A stretch of 58,064 nt of DNA, taken from assembly GCF_001612615.1 (NCBI RefSeq), contig NZ_BDAU01000053.1, positions 1 through 58,064 of the forward strand, read 5' to 3'. This DNA is from Nocardia amikacinitolerans NBRC 108937. Its GTDB lineage: Bacteria > Actinomycetota > Actinomycetes > Mycobacteriales > Mycobacteriaceae. This document shows, one piece after another, positions 42,277 to 50,591 of the stretch; within the stretch, counting starts at the first letter, position 1, and every line of letters begins with the position of its first letter. The notes beneath the pieces are model-generated. The model had not been told where the DNA came from. It saw only the letters and a list, made by a program, of their open reading frames with translations, and did not search any database. Made by a program: the position numbers and the translations under genes.

Positions 42277-43871
42277 GCCTCGAACAGGGTGACGCCGCGG
42301 TGCACGGTGCGCAGGCACCGCGGCGGGGCCGAATCCGGTTCCAGCGGCGGCAGTCCCGGCACGCGGGACCGCGGATCGGTGGACCAGCGCTGCACCGAGT
42401 CGGCGGCGGCCGCGACGACGAGATCGCCCGCCTCCCATACGGCGTACGAGGCGGGCGCGCCGGGCACGAGGGTCCCGGCGATGCCGTCGCGCACGCCGCC
42501 CGCGCGCCAGGCCCCGCGCGTCGCCGCCGCGAACGCCGCGCGCGGCGAGATGCCGTTGCCCGGCGTCCGGTGGTTCGCCGCGGCGCGCACGGCCAGCCAC
42601 GGATTCAGTTCGGTGACCGGCGCGTCCGAGCCGATGGCCAGCGACACACCCGCGGCGGCCATGGCCGCGAACGGATTCAGCGCGGCCGCGCGCTCGGCGC
42701 CGAGCCGGGCCGCGTACATGCCGTCCGCGCCGCCCCATGTCGCGTCGAAAACCGGCTGCACACTGGCGATCACGCCCCAGGAGGCGAGCTTGCCGATCTG
42801 CTCGGCGTCCAGCATCTCGGCGTGCTCGACGCGGTGCCCGCGCGCCGCGACGGCCGGGCCGCCGAGCTCGTCGACGACCCGCTGGAAGCCCGCGACCACC
42901 GCGTCCATGGCGGCGTCACCGATCACGTGGAAGCCGGCCTGGATGCCCGCCGCGGTGCACGCCCGCAGGTGCGCGGCGATGGCCTCGGCGTCCAGATATC
43001 CGTTTCCCGTCCCGGGCGTGTCGGCATAGGGTTCGCGCAGCCACGCGGTGCGCGAACCGAGCGAGCCGTCCACGAACAGGTCGCCGCCGAGCGCGTGCAC
43101 GCCGAGTTCGGCGACCAGCGCCTTGGCCTCCTCGGCGCTGGTCACGGCCTCGCCCCAGTAGGCGCGGACCTCGACGCCGTGCTCGAATTCCAGCAGTTCG
43201 CGCACGTCGTCGCGGCCCGCGATGTCGGGTCCCGAGCATTCGTGGACGGCCACGATGCCGCTGGCGGCGGCCGCGTCGAGTGCGGCGCGGCGCGCGTCGT
43301 CGCGCCTGGCGCGGTCCAGGCCGCCCAGCACCGCGGAACGCGCGCGGTGGTGCGCAGCGGCGCGCAGCGGCTCGCCCCTGGTGAACCCGGCCGTCGAGGT
43401 CACCTCGGGCACGGCGTCCAGCAGTGCCGAGGACACCGCGGCCGAATGCCCGTCCACCCGGGCCAGATACACCTGACGGCCGGGGCCCGCGGCGGCGTCG
43501 ATCTCCTCGACCGTCGGCGGGCGGCCCTCCGGCCAGCGGGTCTCGTCCCAGCCGTCGCCGAGGATCGCGCCTCGGGGCTGGGCCTCGGTATGGGCGCGCA
43601 GCGCGGCGAGGCATTCGGCGAGCGAGCGCGTTCCGGTCAGGTCGAGTCCGGTGAGTTTCAGGCCGAGCGCCGTCACGTGGATGTGCGGCTCGACGAACGC
43701 GGGCGCCACGAACGCGCCGTCCAGGTCGATGATCTCGGCGTCCGGATGCAGCGCCCGGCCGGGTTGTTCGGCGCCGAGCCACACCACCGTGCCGTCGGTG
43801 ACCGCCATCGCGGTCGCGTCCGGTGAACTAGAGCTGTAGAAACGACCGCCGAGCAGCAACTGGGTACCCAC
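42273..43871 (-). CDS. Amidohydrolase family protein (YtcJ-like)
   Basis: A 532-residue metal-dependent hydrolase of the amidohydrolase_3 (YtcJ/NfdA) type. The metal-binding EPHIHVTALG motif follows a beta strand at the start of the barrel, and the further segments IVAVHECSG, GFHVIGDAAMDAVV, RVEHAEMLD and SLAIGSDAPVTELNPW carry the other histidine and aspartate ligands. The reaction is not known; YtcJ relatives act on amides or formamides. The GTG at 43871 starts directly at the N-terminal beta sandwich. It is coupled to lnt by a 4-nt overlap, an association that may reflect only shared transcription. Confidence 0.88.
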   Translation of the reverse strand: MGTQLLLGGRFYSSSSPDATAMAVTDGTVVWLGAEQPGRALHPDAEIIDLDGAFVAPAFVEPHIHVTALGLKLTGLDLTGTRSLAECLAALRAHTEAQPRGAILGDGWDETRWPEGRPPTVEEIDAAAGPGRQVYLARVDGHSAAVSSALLDAVPEVTSTAGFTRGEPLRAAAHHRARSAVLGGLDRARRDDARRAALDAAAASGIVAVHECSGPDIAGRDDVRELLEFEHGVEVRAYWGEAVTSAEEAKALVAELGVHALGGDLFVDGSLGSRTAWLREPYADTPGTGNGYLDAEAIAAHLRACTAAGIQAGFHVIGDAAMDAVVAGFQRVVDELGGPAVAARGHRVEHAEMLDAEQIGKLASWGVIASVQPVFDATWGGADGMYAARLGAERAAALNPFAAMAAAGVSLAIGSDAPVTELNPWLAVRAAANHRTPGNGISPRAAFAAATRGAWRAGGVRDGIAGTLVPGAPASYAVWEAGDLVVAAAADSVQRWSTDPRSRVPGLPPLEPDSAPPRCLRTVHRGVTLFEA

Positions 43872-44006
43872 GGGTCACCAGTCTGCCGTATCGCGGATTC
43901 GGTCGATCACCGTGGACGGGCGCCCACGCCCTGTCCCGAAGTCCGACCGGAGGCGGCCGTGGCGATTCGGGCCGCGGCGGCGCCGGATGGGACTCCGAGG
44001 CAGCAT

Positions 44007-44489
44007 CTATGCGGGGCCGACCGCGCGGCGCGCGTTGCCCTGGCCGTCGTCGTAGAACTGCTGGACGACCACGCCGTCGATCACCTCGTCGCCGTCGATG
44101 ACGACGCCGTGGTACGGCGCACCGCGCACCAGGCGGCCGAAGCGGCGCGCGGCCAGCGCGGTGACGACCGGACGCACCAGCGTCCTGGTCGGCGGCAGCA
44201 GCAACAGCAGGCCGAACAGCGAGGTCACCAGGCCGGGCACGAACATGAGGACGCCGCCGGTCGCGACCAGCGCGCCGTCGGCGACGGCGGTACCGGGGGC
44301 GATCTCACCGCGTCCGGCGCGACGGAACTGTTCGAACACCCGCCTGCCCTGCGAGCCGATCAACAGCATGCCCGCGGCGGAGCCCGCGATGAGCAGCAGG
44401 ATGGTGGGCGCGACGCCGATCAGCTGACCGACGGCGAACAGCGCGGCGATCTCGACGACCACGTAGAGCACGAACAGCAGAGCGGGCAT
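44007..44489 (-). CDS. fxsA: FxsA family membrane protein
   Basis: A 160-residue membrane protein. FxsA of E. coli interferes with exclusion of phage T7 by the F plasmid; the normal function is unknown. The protein opens with LLFVLYVVVEIAALFAVGQLIG, has three or four helices with the characteristic LVATGGVLMFVPGLVTSLFGLLLLLPPTR segment, and ends in a hydrophilic tail with VIDGDEVIDG. The ATG has GGAAGG seven bases upstream. Presence near lnt and rbpA matches the gene order seen in mycobacteria. Confidence 0.93.
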   Translation of the reverse strand: MPALLFVLYVVVEIAALFAVGQLIGVAPTILLLIAGSAAGMLLIGSQGRRVFEQFRRAGRGEIAPGTAVADGALVATGGVLMFVPGLVTSLFGLLLLLPPTRTLVRPVVTALAARRFGRLVRGAPYHGVVIDGDEVIDGVVVQQFYDDGQGNARRAVGPA

Positions 44490-44572
44490 GGCGTTCCTTC
44501 CGGACGATCTACCCCTACCAACGCCCGCCCGCGCCGTTTTTCTCCCGCGGGCGGCTGATAGCTCGCTGAGAT

Positions 44573-45232
44573 TCAGCCGCCGGGCCGCACCAGCCCGGTC
44601 TCGTAGGCGAGCACAACGGCCTGCACCCGGTCGCGCAGACCGAGTTTGGTGAGCACCCGGCCGACGTGCGTCTTCACGGTGGCCTCGGAGAGATAGAGCT
44701 GTTCGGCGATCTCGGCGTTGGAGCGGCCCGCGGCGATCTGCTCGAGCACCTCGCGCTCGCGTGCGGTGAGCACGTCGAGCACCGAGGGGTCGCGCATGCC
44801 CGCGGGATCGTCGGCGATGAGCCGGTCGAGCAGCCGTTTGGTGACCTTCGGCGAGACCACCGCGTCGCCCGCCGCCACGCTGCGGATGGCCGAGACCAGG
44901 TCTTCGGGCGGGGTGTCCTTGAGCAGGAAGCCGCTGGCGCCCGCACGCAGCGCGCCGAGGGCGTGTTCGTCGAGATCGAAGGTGGTCATCACCAGGACGC
45001 GGCAGCCGTCGCCCGCCTCCACGATGCGGCCGGTCGCCGTCACGCCGTCGACGACGGGCATCCGGACGTCCATCAGAACCACGTCGGGGCGCAGTTCCTT
45101 GGCCTTGCCGACGGCGGCGGCCCCGTTCTCGGCTTCGCCGATCACCTCGATGTCGGGGTGCGCGCCGAGGACCATCTTCAGCCCCATGCGCATCAATTCT
45201 TGGTCGTCGACTACGAGAACGGTGATCGGCAC
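44573..45232 (-). CDS. NarL/FixJ-type response regulator
   Basis: A 219-residue two-component response regulator. The receiver domain has the acidic pair in VVDDQELMR, phosphorylation site Asp55 in VVLMDVRMP, Thr/Ser switch in VLVMTTFD and Lys in GFLLKDTPP. The LuxR-type DNA-binding domain follows at about 145-210: LTAREREVLEQIAAGRSNAEIAEQL and SEATVKTHVGRVLTKL. Its partner is the histidine kinase at 46125-47303, but a gene on the other strand lies between them. The GTG start is six bases after a TAGATT -10, so it may be leaderless. Regulated genes are unknown. Confidence 0.94.
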   Translation of the reverse strand: MPITVLVVDDQELMRMGLKMVLGAHPDIEVIGEAENGAAAVGKAKELRPDVVLMDVRMPVVDGVTATGRIVEAGDGCRVLVMTTFDLDEHALGALRAGASGFLLKDTPPEDLVSAIRSVAAGDAVVSPKVTKRLLDRLIADDPAGMRDPSVLDVLTAREREVLEQIAAGRSNAEIAEQLYLSEATVKTHVGRVLTKLGLRDRVQAVVLAYETGLVRPGG

Positions 45233-45350
45233 CGCTCCAATCTAGCGGTGCCCGGCGACGATTCGGTTACCCTCCCGCGCGTCTCACGGGATTGTCGGCG
45301 CGCGTCGCTATTCTCTTGCGTTCCCTGTAATCGACTCTCGTGGTGGAGAG

Positions 45351-46052
45351 ATGTGCGAACAGATTCGGCTTCTGGAGATCGCGATGATCCAGCAGCGCAA
45401 ATGGACCGGCGGGCAACACCGCGTCGCGGTCCTGGACCATCCGTTCTTGCGCCACCCGGCGCAACGGCTGGTGTGGCTGGGCTTCGACGAGCGGGCCAAC
45501 CCCGAGATCTCCTTTCGGGTCGGGGCGGACGGCACCGCCACCGACCGTGACGGGCGAACGATCGGCGTCGACTCGGCGCGCATCGCCGTCGCCCATCCGC
45601 TACAGCTCGCCGAGGAGCTGCCGCACTGGGTCAGCCAGTTCACCGATCACGAACTGCGCCAACCCTTTCCGCAACTCGCCAGGGAAGTGCACGCGTTGAC
45701 GGAGCGGGAGCGGGCGGCGACCTCGCTGGAACGCTTCGCGCACCGCATGGTGCCAACGCACGCGCTGCTGCGGCTGGAGAAGTTCGGCTGGCGCCGCGGT
45801 GCTCCGGTCGACGGCGTGCACGACCACTTCTACCGGCCGGTCGAGGGCGATCTCCAGGTGCTGCTGCACTTGGACGACGGCATCGCCGTCGACGACCCCG
45901 CGCCGGAGGGCGAGCGGGTCATCGAGGCGGTCGAGCTGAGTTCACCGCCCGTGTCACCGTGGTGGAGGCGGTGCGGGGACACGTCCTTCGGCGAGCTGGA
46001 TGCGATCACCGCCAGCGAGGTGCTTCGCGAACTAGCGGCGGTCTTCGACTGA
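45351..46052 (+). CDS. C-terminal fragment-like DUF4132 (MolR-type) protein
   Basis: A 233-residue protein that matches the C-terminal end of DUF4132 proteins, which are normally several times longer and sometimes carry a WGR domain. Features are QRKWTGGQHRVAVLDHPFLRHPAQRLVWLGFD, RIAVAHPLQLAEELPHWV and LRQPFPQLAREVHALT (landmarks only). Nothing upstream of the ATG looks like the missing N-terminal part. The start at 45351 falls where the long proteins would continue. It may be a stand-alone short form or a relic after deletion. It is oriented against the two-component genes on both sides. Confidence 0.72.
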   Translation: MCEQIRLLEIAMIQQRKWTGGQHRVAVLDHPFLRHPAQRLVWLGFDERANPEISFRVGADGTATDRDGRTIGVDSARIAVAHPLQLAEELPHWVSQFTDHELRQPFPQLAREVHALTERERAATSLERFAHRMVPTHALLRLEKFGWRRGAPVDGVHDHFYRPVEGDLQVLLHLDDGIAVDDPAPEGERVIEAVELSSPPVSPWWRRCGDTSFGELDAITASEVLRELAAVFD

Positions 46053-46124
46053 TCGAGACGTAGATCGACGCAGCCGAAAACGGTCCGACGTGTGCACGGC
46101 TCGTAGCGGAGGCGGACGTACGCC

Positions 46125-47303
46125 TCAGCAGTCCGCCCCGTCGGGCTCGAGCGGGATGGTCGCGCGCACCCGCCATGCGCCGTCGGCGGCGCGCCCGACG
46201 TCCAGGGTCCCGCCGAGCACCGCGATGCGTTCGCGCATGCCGACCAGCCCGAGGCCGCTGCCCTTGATCGGGTTGGCGTCGGGCCCGAACACCGGGACGC
46301 CGCCGGAATCGGTGACCTCGACGAGGACGTCGCTGTCGCGCCGCTGCACGCGCACCCACGCCTTCGGGTGGGCGCCCGCGTGGCGCAGCGTGTTCGTCAG
46401 CGACTCCTGCACGATCCGGTGCACGCCGAGACTCACCTCCGGGGCGACGTCGTCGATGTCGCCGGTCAGCTCGAGTTCGACGGCGAGGCCGGTGCCGCGC
46501 ATCATCTCGACCACCCTGGCGATGCCCGCCGTGCCGTGCTGCGGCAGCTGGTCCGGTGCGTGCTCGGTGCGCAGCAGCGCGACCGTTCGGCGCAGCTCGC
46601 GCAGCGCTTCGCGGCCGGTGCTCGCGATGGTCGTGACGGCCTGTTCGGCGCTGTCCGGGTCACGGCGCAGCGCGTACTTGGCGCCGTCGGCCTGCACGAT
46701 GATGACGCTCACCGCGTGCGCGACGACATCGTGCAGTTCGCGCGCGATGCGGGTGCGTTCCAGCGCGACCGCCTCGTGGGTGCGCCGCTCCCTGTCGTAG
46801 TCGGCGACCGCGAGCCGGGCCGCGACTTCCGCGTCGTAGGCGTGCCGCGCGCCGTTGAACTCAGCCAGCGTCCAGCACAGCGCGTAGTACAGCGTGATGA
46901 ACGCGATCGTCGACCACACCGGCTGGTCGAGCAGCAGGGTGGACGACACGGTGTCGACCACCAGACCGGCGAGCAGCAGCATGCCCTCGCGCCTGCCGAC
47001 GTAGGCGACCAGCGTGTACAGCATGATCCCGAGCGCGAGCAGCGCCGGGTGCACGGCCTTGTCGTCGAGCACGTAGCTCAGCAAGGTGGTGGACAGGGCG
47101 AGGGCGAGCATGGTGGCGGCCATGGCCCTCGGGTAGGCCCGGCGGAACGCGACCGGGATCGGCAGCAGCCCGCCGACCACCAGGTACACGGCTTTCTGGT
47201 CGGTGTCGCCGATGGCCGTGAGGTCCAGCAGCAGCAGCCCGAACGCCAGGATGGAATCCGCAACGAGGGGCTTGCCGCGAAGCCACAGACTGAACCGGCG
47301 CAT
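46125..47303 (-). CDS. Sensor histidine kinase of the NarL-partner (HisKA_3) type
   Basis: A 392-residue membrane kinase. Four or five hydrophobic segments at residues 15-145 form the sensor part, then a helical linker, the HisKA_3 dimerisation domain with phosphate acceptor His191 in IARELHDVVAHAVS, and a HATPase_c domain with VHRIVQESLTNTLRHA (N box), VEVTDSGG (G1 box) and GSGLGLVGMRERI (G2 box). There is no large external domain, so it may sense something within the membrane or cell envelope. The ATG at 47303 follows 26 residues of unlikely upstream frame. It should phosphorylate the regulator encoded downstream at 44573-45232. Confidence 0.93.
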   Translation of the reverse strand: MRRFSLWLRGKPLVADSILAFGLLLLDLTAIGDTDQKAVYLVVGGLLPIPVAFRRAYPRAMAATMLALALSTTLLSYVLDDKAVHPALLALGIMLYTLVAYVGRREGMLLLAGLVVDTVSSTLLLDQPVWSTIAFITLYYALCWTLAEFNGARHAYDAEVAARLAVADYDRERRTHEAVALERTRIARELHDVVAHAVSVIIVQADGAKYALRRDPDSAEQAVTTIASTGREALRELRRTVALLRTEHAPDQLPQHGTAGIARVVEMMRGTGLAVELELTGDIDDVAPEVSLGVHRIVQESLTNTLRHAGAHPKAWVRVQRRDSDVLVEVTDSGGVPVFGPDANPIKGSGLGLVGMRERIAVLGGTLDVGRAADGAWRVRATIPLEPDGADC

Positions 47304-47414
47304 GACGGCCAGACTAAGGGGCGTACCTCCGCATACGCTGCGGCCATCTCCCGGCGGGCTGGGTCCGACCGTCTCAGGCACCGGGAAACATGGGACGTCT
47401 GGTTGTCTTGCGGC

Positions 47415-48182
47415 GTGGATCTCGCAGACTGGGCGGCGCTGGTGGCGGCCGCGACCGCCGCCGGATGGGTCGATGCCGTGGTCGGCGGCGGTGGCTTGAT
47501 CATCCTGCCGACGCTGTTCCTGGTGGCGCCGGGCATCGCGCCGCAGACCGCGCTGGGTACCAACAAGCTGGCGGCGGTCGCGGGCACCACCGCGTCCGTG
47601 GTGACCTTCGCCAAGAAGGTGCCGATGCAGTGGCGGGTGCTGCTGCCCGCGGCCTGCCTCGCCGCCGTGACCGCGGCCGTCGGTGCCGCGGCGGTCTCGC
47701 TGATCGACCGCGACCTGTTCATCCCGATCGTCATGGTGGTGCTGGTGTCAGTCGCGATCTTCGTGACGCTGCGCCCGTCGATCGGCGTCACCTTGGCCAC
47801 GCATCCGCCGAGCCGCCGCAAGGTGGTGCTGGTGGTGGCGCTGGCCGCCGGGCTGATCGGGCTCTACGACGGCTTGCTCGGTCCGGGTACCGGCACCTTC
47901 CTGATCATCACCTTCGCCACCCTGCTCGGCACCGAGTTCGTGCGGGCCGCCGCGATGGCGAAGGTGATCAACTGCGGTTCCAATGTCGGCGCGCTGATCT
48001 TCTTCGGCGTCACCGGACACATCCTGTTCGCGCTCGGCGCGGCCATGGCGGTGGCCAACGTCGCGGGTGCGATCGCCGGGTCGCGGATGGCGCTGAGCCG
48101 CGGCGCGGAATTCGTCCGGATCGTGCTGCTCGTCGTCGTGGTGGCGATGGTGATTCGCCTGGGCTGGCAGCAGTTCGGCTGA
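47415..48182 (+). CDS. TauE/SafE (TSUP) family membrane permease
   Basis: A 255-residue integral membrane protein with seven or eight helices in two related halves. The first half contains AAGWVDAVVGGGGLIILPTLFL and TALGTNKLAAVAGTTASVVTFAK, the second GLIGLYDGLLGPGTGTFLIITF and RAAAMAKVINCGSNVGALIFF; these duplicated GGGG/GPGTGTF motifs define the sulphite exporter TauE/SafE family. Substrates can be sulphite, sulphoacetate or other organic anions and cannot be told here. The start is taken as GTG 47415, which begins just before the first helix; no good ribosome site is visible. It is convergent with the tetR gene. Confidence 0.87.
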   Translation: MDLADWAALVAAATAAGWVDAVVGGGGLIILPTLFLVAPGIAPQTALGTNKLAAVAGTTASVVTFAKKVPMQWRVLLPAACLAAVTAAVGAAAVSLIDRDLFIPIVMVVLVSVAIFVTLRPSIGVTLATHPPSRRKVVLVVALAAGLIGLYDGLLGPGTGTFLIITFATLLGTEFVRAAAMAKVINCGSNVGALIFFGVTGHILFALGAAMAVANVAGAIAGSRMALSRGAEFVRIVLLVVVVAMVIRLGWQQFG

Positions 48183-48191
48183 GCCGCGCGC

Positions 48192-48866
48192 TCAGCCGAC
48201 CGGTTCGGCGTGGGCCGTGCAGGTCGAGGCGAGCCAGGGCCGCAGGATCTTCGAGGTCGTCTCGTGGATCTTCCGGTGCAGCCGCTCGCCGTCCTCGGGT
48301 CCCGAATGCGGTTGCTGGAAGAGCACGGTGAGCGCGCCGGAGACCGCGCCGACCACCGCGCCGACCAGCGCCGCCGCGCCGACCTCGTCGAGTTCGTCAG
48401 GGAACGCGGCGTGCAGCTGCCTACCGATCTCGCGCTGCGCCACCAGCTGGGCGTGCGCGGCGCGTCCACTCACCGCGGGCACGGTCCGCGAGACCTGGGC
48501 GCGGACCGCGGCGATGCGGGCGCCGAGATCGTCGACGAGATGTTCGCCCGGGTTGTCGCCCGCCGCACGCAACGCGCGCAGCAGCACCTCGACCGGACGC
48601 TCGCCGACGCGGCGGCTGGCGATCGCGGCCACCGCGAGCCGGACCCGCTCGTCCGGCTCGGGGAAGAGCAGTTCTTCCTTGCTGGCGAAGTAATTGAAGA
48701 AGGTGCGCGTGCCCACCTCCGCCGCGGCGGCGATGTCGGCCACCGTGGTCTCGTCGTAGCCTCTGGTCTCGAAGAGCTCGACGGCGGCCTCGAGCAGAGC
48801 GCGGCGGGTACGTTCACGTTTGCGGTCACGGAGGGCGGATGGCGGCACGCGGGCACAGTACGGCAT
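48192..48866 (-). CDS. TetR family transcriptional regulator
   Basis: A 224-residue DNA-binding regulator. The N-terminal helix-turn-helix is clear: RRALLEAAVELFETRGYDETTVADIAAAAEVGTRTFFNYFASKEELL (about residues 20-65). The C-terminal ligand domain is alpha-helical and not diagnostic. The start could be ATG 48866 or the GTG at 48848; the former adds six residues. It is convergent with the TauE permease and divergent from tldD, so either is a possible target. Ligand and target are not predictable from the sequence. Confidence 0.88.
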   Translation of the reverse strand: MPYCARVPPSALRDRKRERTRRALLEAAVELFETRGYDETTVADIAAAAEVGTRTFFNYFASKEELLFPEPDERVRLAVAAIASRRVGERPVEVLLRALRAAGDNPGEHLVDDLGARIAAVRAQVSRTVPAVSGRAAHAQLVAQREIGRQLHAAFPDELDEVGAAALVGAVVGAVSGALTVLFQQPHSGPEDGERLHRKIHETTSKILRPWLASTCTAHAEPVG

Positions 48867-49046
48867 TCCGCAGCGCCGATGCGGTAACCCGGGTCTCGCG
48901 CGTGCCGTTCGCGTCGGCGCGATCGCGCACGTCAGGCCGGGCGTCGGCCGGATCTTCGCTGCGCCGCTGAGCATTTCACGCGACATCGCGGACCGCCGCG
49001 GGCCGGCGCGCGGACCGGTCGACGAGTAGACGGTAGCGTTGCCGGG

Positions 49047-50591
49047 GTGAGCATCGCGACTTCCGAGGATGCGTCGGGTTCGGCGATCGACGCCGAATTC
49101 CGCGCGCTACCACTGTCCGCGCTGACCGACGCCGCGCTCGCCGCGGCCACCGCGGCGGGCGCCGAACACGCCGACCTACGCGTGCACCGTTTGGTCACCC
49201 AGTCGATCCGGCTGCGCGACGGGCGGGTCGAGGCGATCAGCAACGCCACCGATCTCGGCTTCGCCGTCCGCGTGATCGTCGACGGCACCTGGGGTTTCGC
49301 CTCGCACGCCGCGCTCACCGCCGACACCGCCGCGGAGGTGGCGCGCCGCGCGGTCACCGTGGCCAAGGCGCTGCGCGAGCTGAACCGGGAGCGCGTCGAG
49401 CTGGCCGACGAGCCGCGCTACGCGGGCGCGCACTGGGTTTCGGCCTACGATCTCGACCCGTTCACCGTGCCGACCGCCGAGAAGGTCGCGCTGCTGCAAG
49501 ACTATTCGGGCAGGCTGGCCGCCGCCGACGGCGTCGACCACGTCACCGCCTCGGTGTTGCAGGTCAAGGAGCAGACGTACTACGCCGACACCGCGGGCTC
49601 CTCGATCACCCAGCAGCGGGTCCGGCTGCACCCGCAGTTGGAGGCGATCACCGTCGACTCGGCCGCGGGCGTCTTCGAGACCATGCGCACCCTCGCCGCA
49701 CCCGCTGGGCGCGGCTGGGAGTACGTCACCGGCGCGGACGGAATCTGGGACTGGGACGACGAACTCGCGCGAATCCCCGGCTGGCTCGCCGAGAAGGTGA
49801 AGGCGCCCAGCGTCACCGCGGGCCCGACCGATCTGGTCATCGATCCCAGCAATCTGTGGCTGACCATCCACGAATCCATCGGGCACGCCACCGAATACGA
49901 TCGGGCCATCGGCTACGAATCCGCTTACGCGGGTACCTCGTTCGCGACACCGGACAAGCTCGGCACGTTGCGTTACGGCACGCCGATCATGCACGTCACC
50001 GGCGACCGCACCGAGCGCCACGGGCTGGCCACCGTCGGCTACGACGACGAGGGCGTGGCCGGGCAGCGCTGGGATCTGGTGCGCGACGGCGTGCTCGTCG
50101 GCTACCAGCTGGACCGGGCGTTCGCACCGCGGCTCGGCCTTGCGCGCTCCAATGGCTGTTCCTACGCCGATTCCGCGCACCACGTGCCGATCCAGCGGAT
50201 GGCCAACGTCTCGCTGCGTCCCGATCCGGAGCGCGACACCAGCACCGAGGAACTGATCTCGCGGGTCGAGGACGGGCTGTTCGTCGTCGGCGACAAGTCG
50301 TGGTCGATCGACATGCAGCGCTACAACTTCCAGTTCACCGGGCAGCGCTTCTTCCGCATCCGCAACGGCGCGCTGGACGGGCAGGTGCGCGACGTCGCCT
50401 ACCAGGCCACCACCACCGACTTCTGGGGCGCGATGGAGGCCGTCGGCGGCCCGTCCACCTGGCAGCTCGGCGGCGCGTTCAACTGCGGTAAGGCACAGCC
50501 CGGTCAGGTGGCCGCGGTCAGCCACGGCTGTCCGTCGATCCTGGTGCGCGGCATCAACGTTCTCAACACCAGGACGGAGGCGGGCCGGTGA
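49047..50591 (+). CDS. tldD: TldD metalloprotease subunit
   Basis: A 514-residue subunit of the TldD-TldE peptidase, which in E. coli degrades unfolded peptides and matures microcin B17. The zinc motif HESIGH (His275, Glu276, His280) is present, plus the downstream SYADSAHHVPIQRMANV and VVGDKSWSIDMQRYNFQFTG segments. The catalytic chain is thus intact. The GTG start lies seven bases after TAGCGT, a -10-like hexamer, so the transcript may be leaderless. The gene overlaps tldE by 4 nt, matching the obligate heterodimer. Confidence 0.95.
   Translation: MSIATSEDASGSAIDAEFRALPLSALTDAALAAATAAGAEHADLRVHRLVTQSIRLRDGRVEAISNATDLGFAVRVIVDGTWGFASHAALTADTAAEVARRAVTVAKALRELNRERVELADEPRYAGAHWVSAYDLDPFTVPTAEKVALLQDYSGRLAAADGVDHVTASVLQVKEQTYYADTAGSSITQQRVRLHPQLEAITVDSAAGVFETMRTLAAPAGRGWEYVTGADGIWDWDDELARIPGWLAEKVKAPSVTAGPTDLVIDPSNLWLTIHESIGHATEYDRAIGYESAYAGTSFATPDKLGTLRYGTPIMHVTGDRTERHGLATVGYDDEGVAGQRWDLVRDGVLVGYQLDRAFAPRLGLARSNGCSYADSAHHVPIQRMANVSLRPDPERDTSTEELISRVEDGLFVVGDKSWSIDMQRYNFQFTGQRFFRIRNGALDGQVRDVAYQATTTDFWGAMEAVGGPSTWQLGGAFNCGKAQPGQVAAVSHGCPSILVRGINVLNTRTEAGR

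Noticed and set aside
46368..47414. Long N-terminal extension of the TauE/SafE permease
   Set aside because: The frame runs antisense through the histidine kinase gene; the family start is at 47415.
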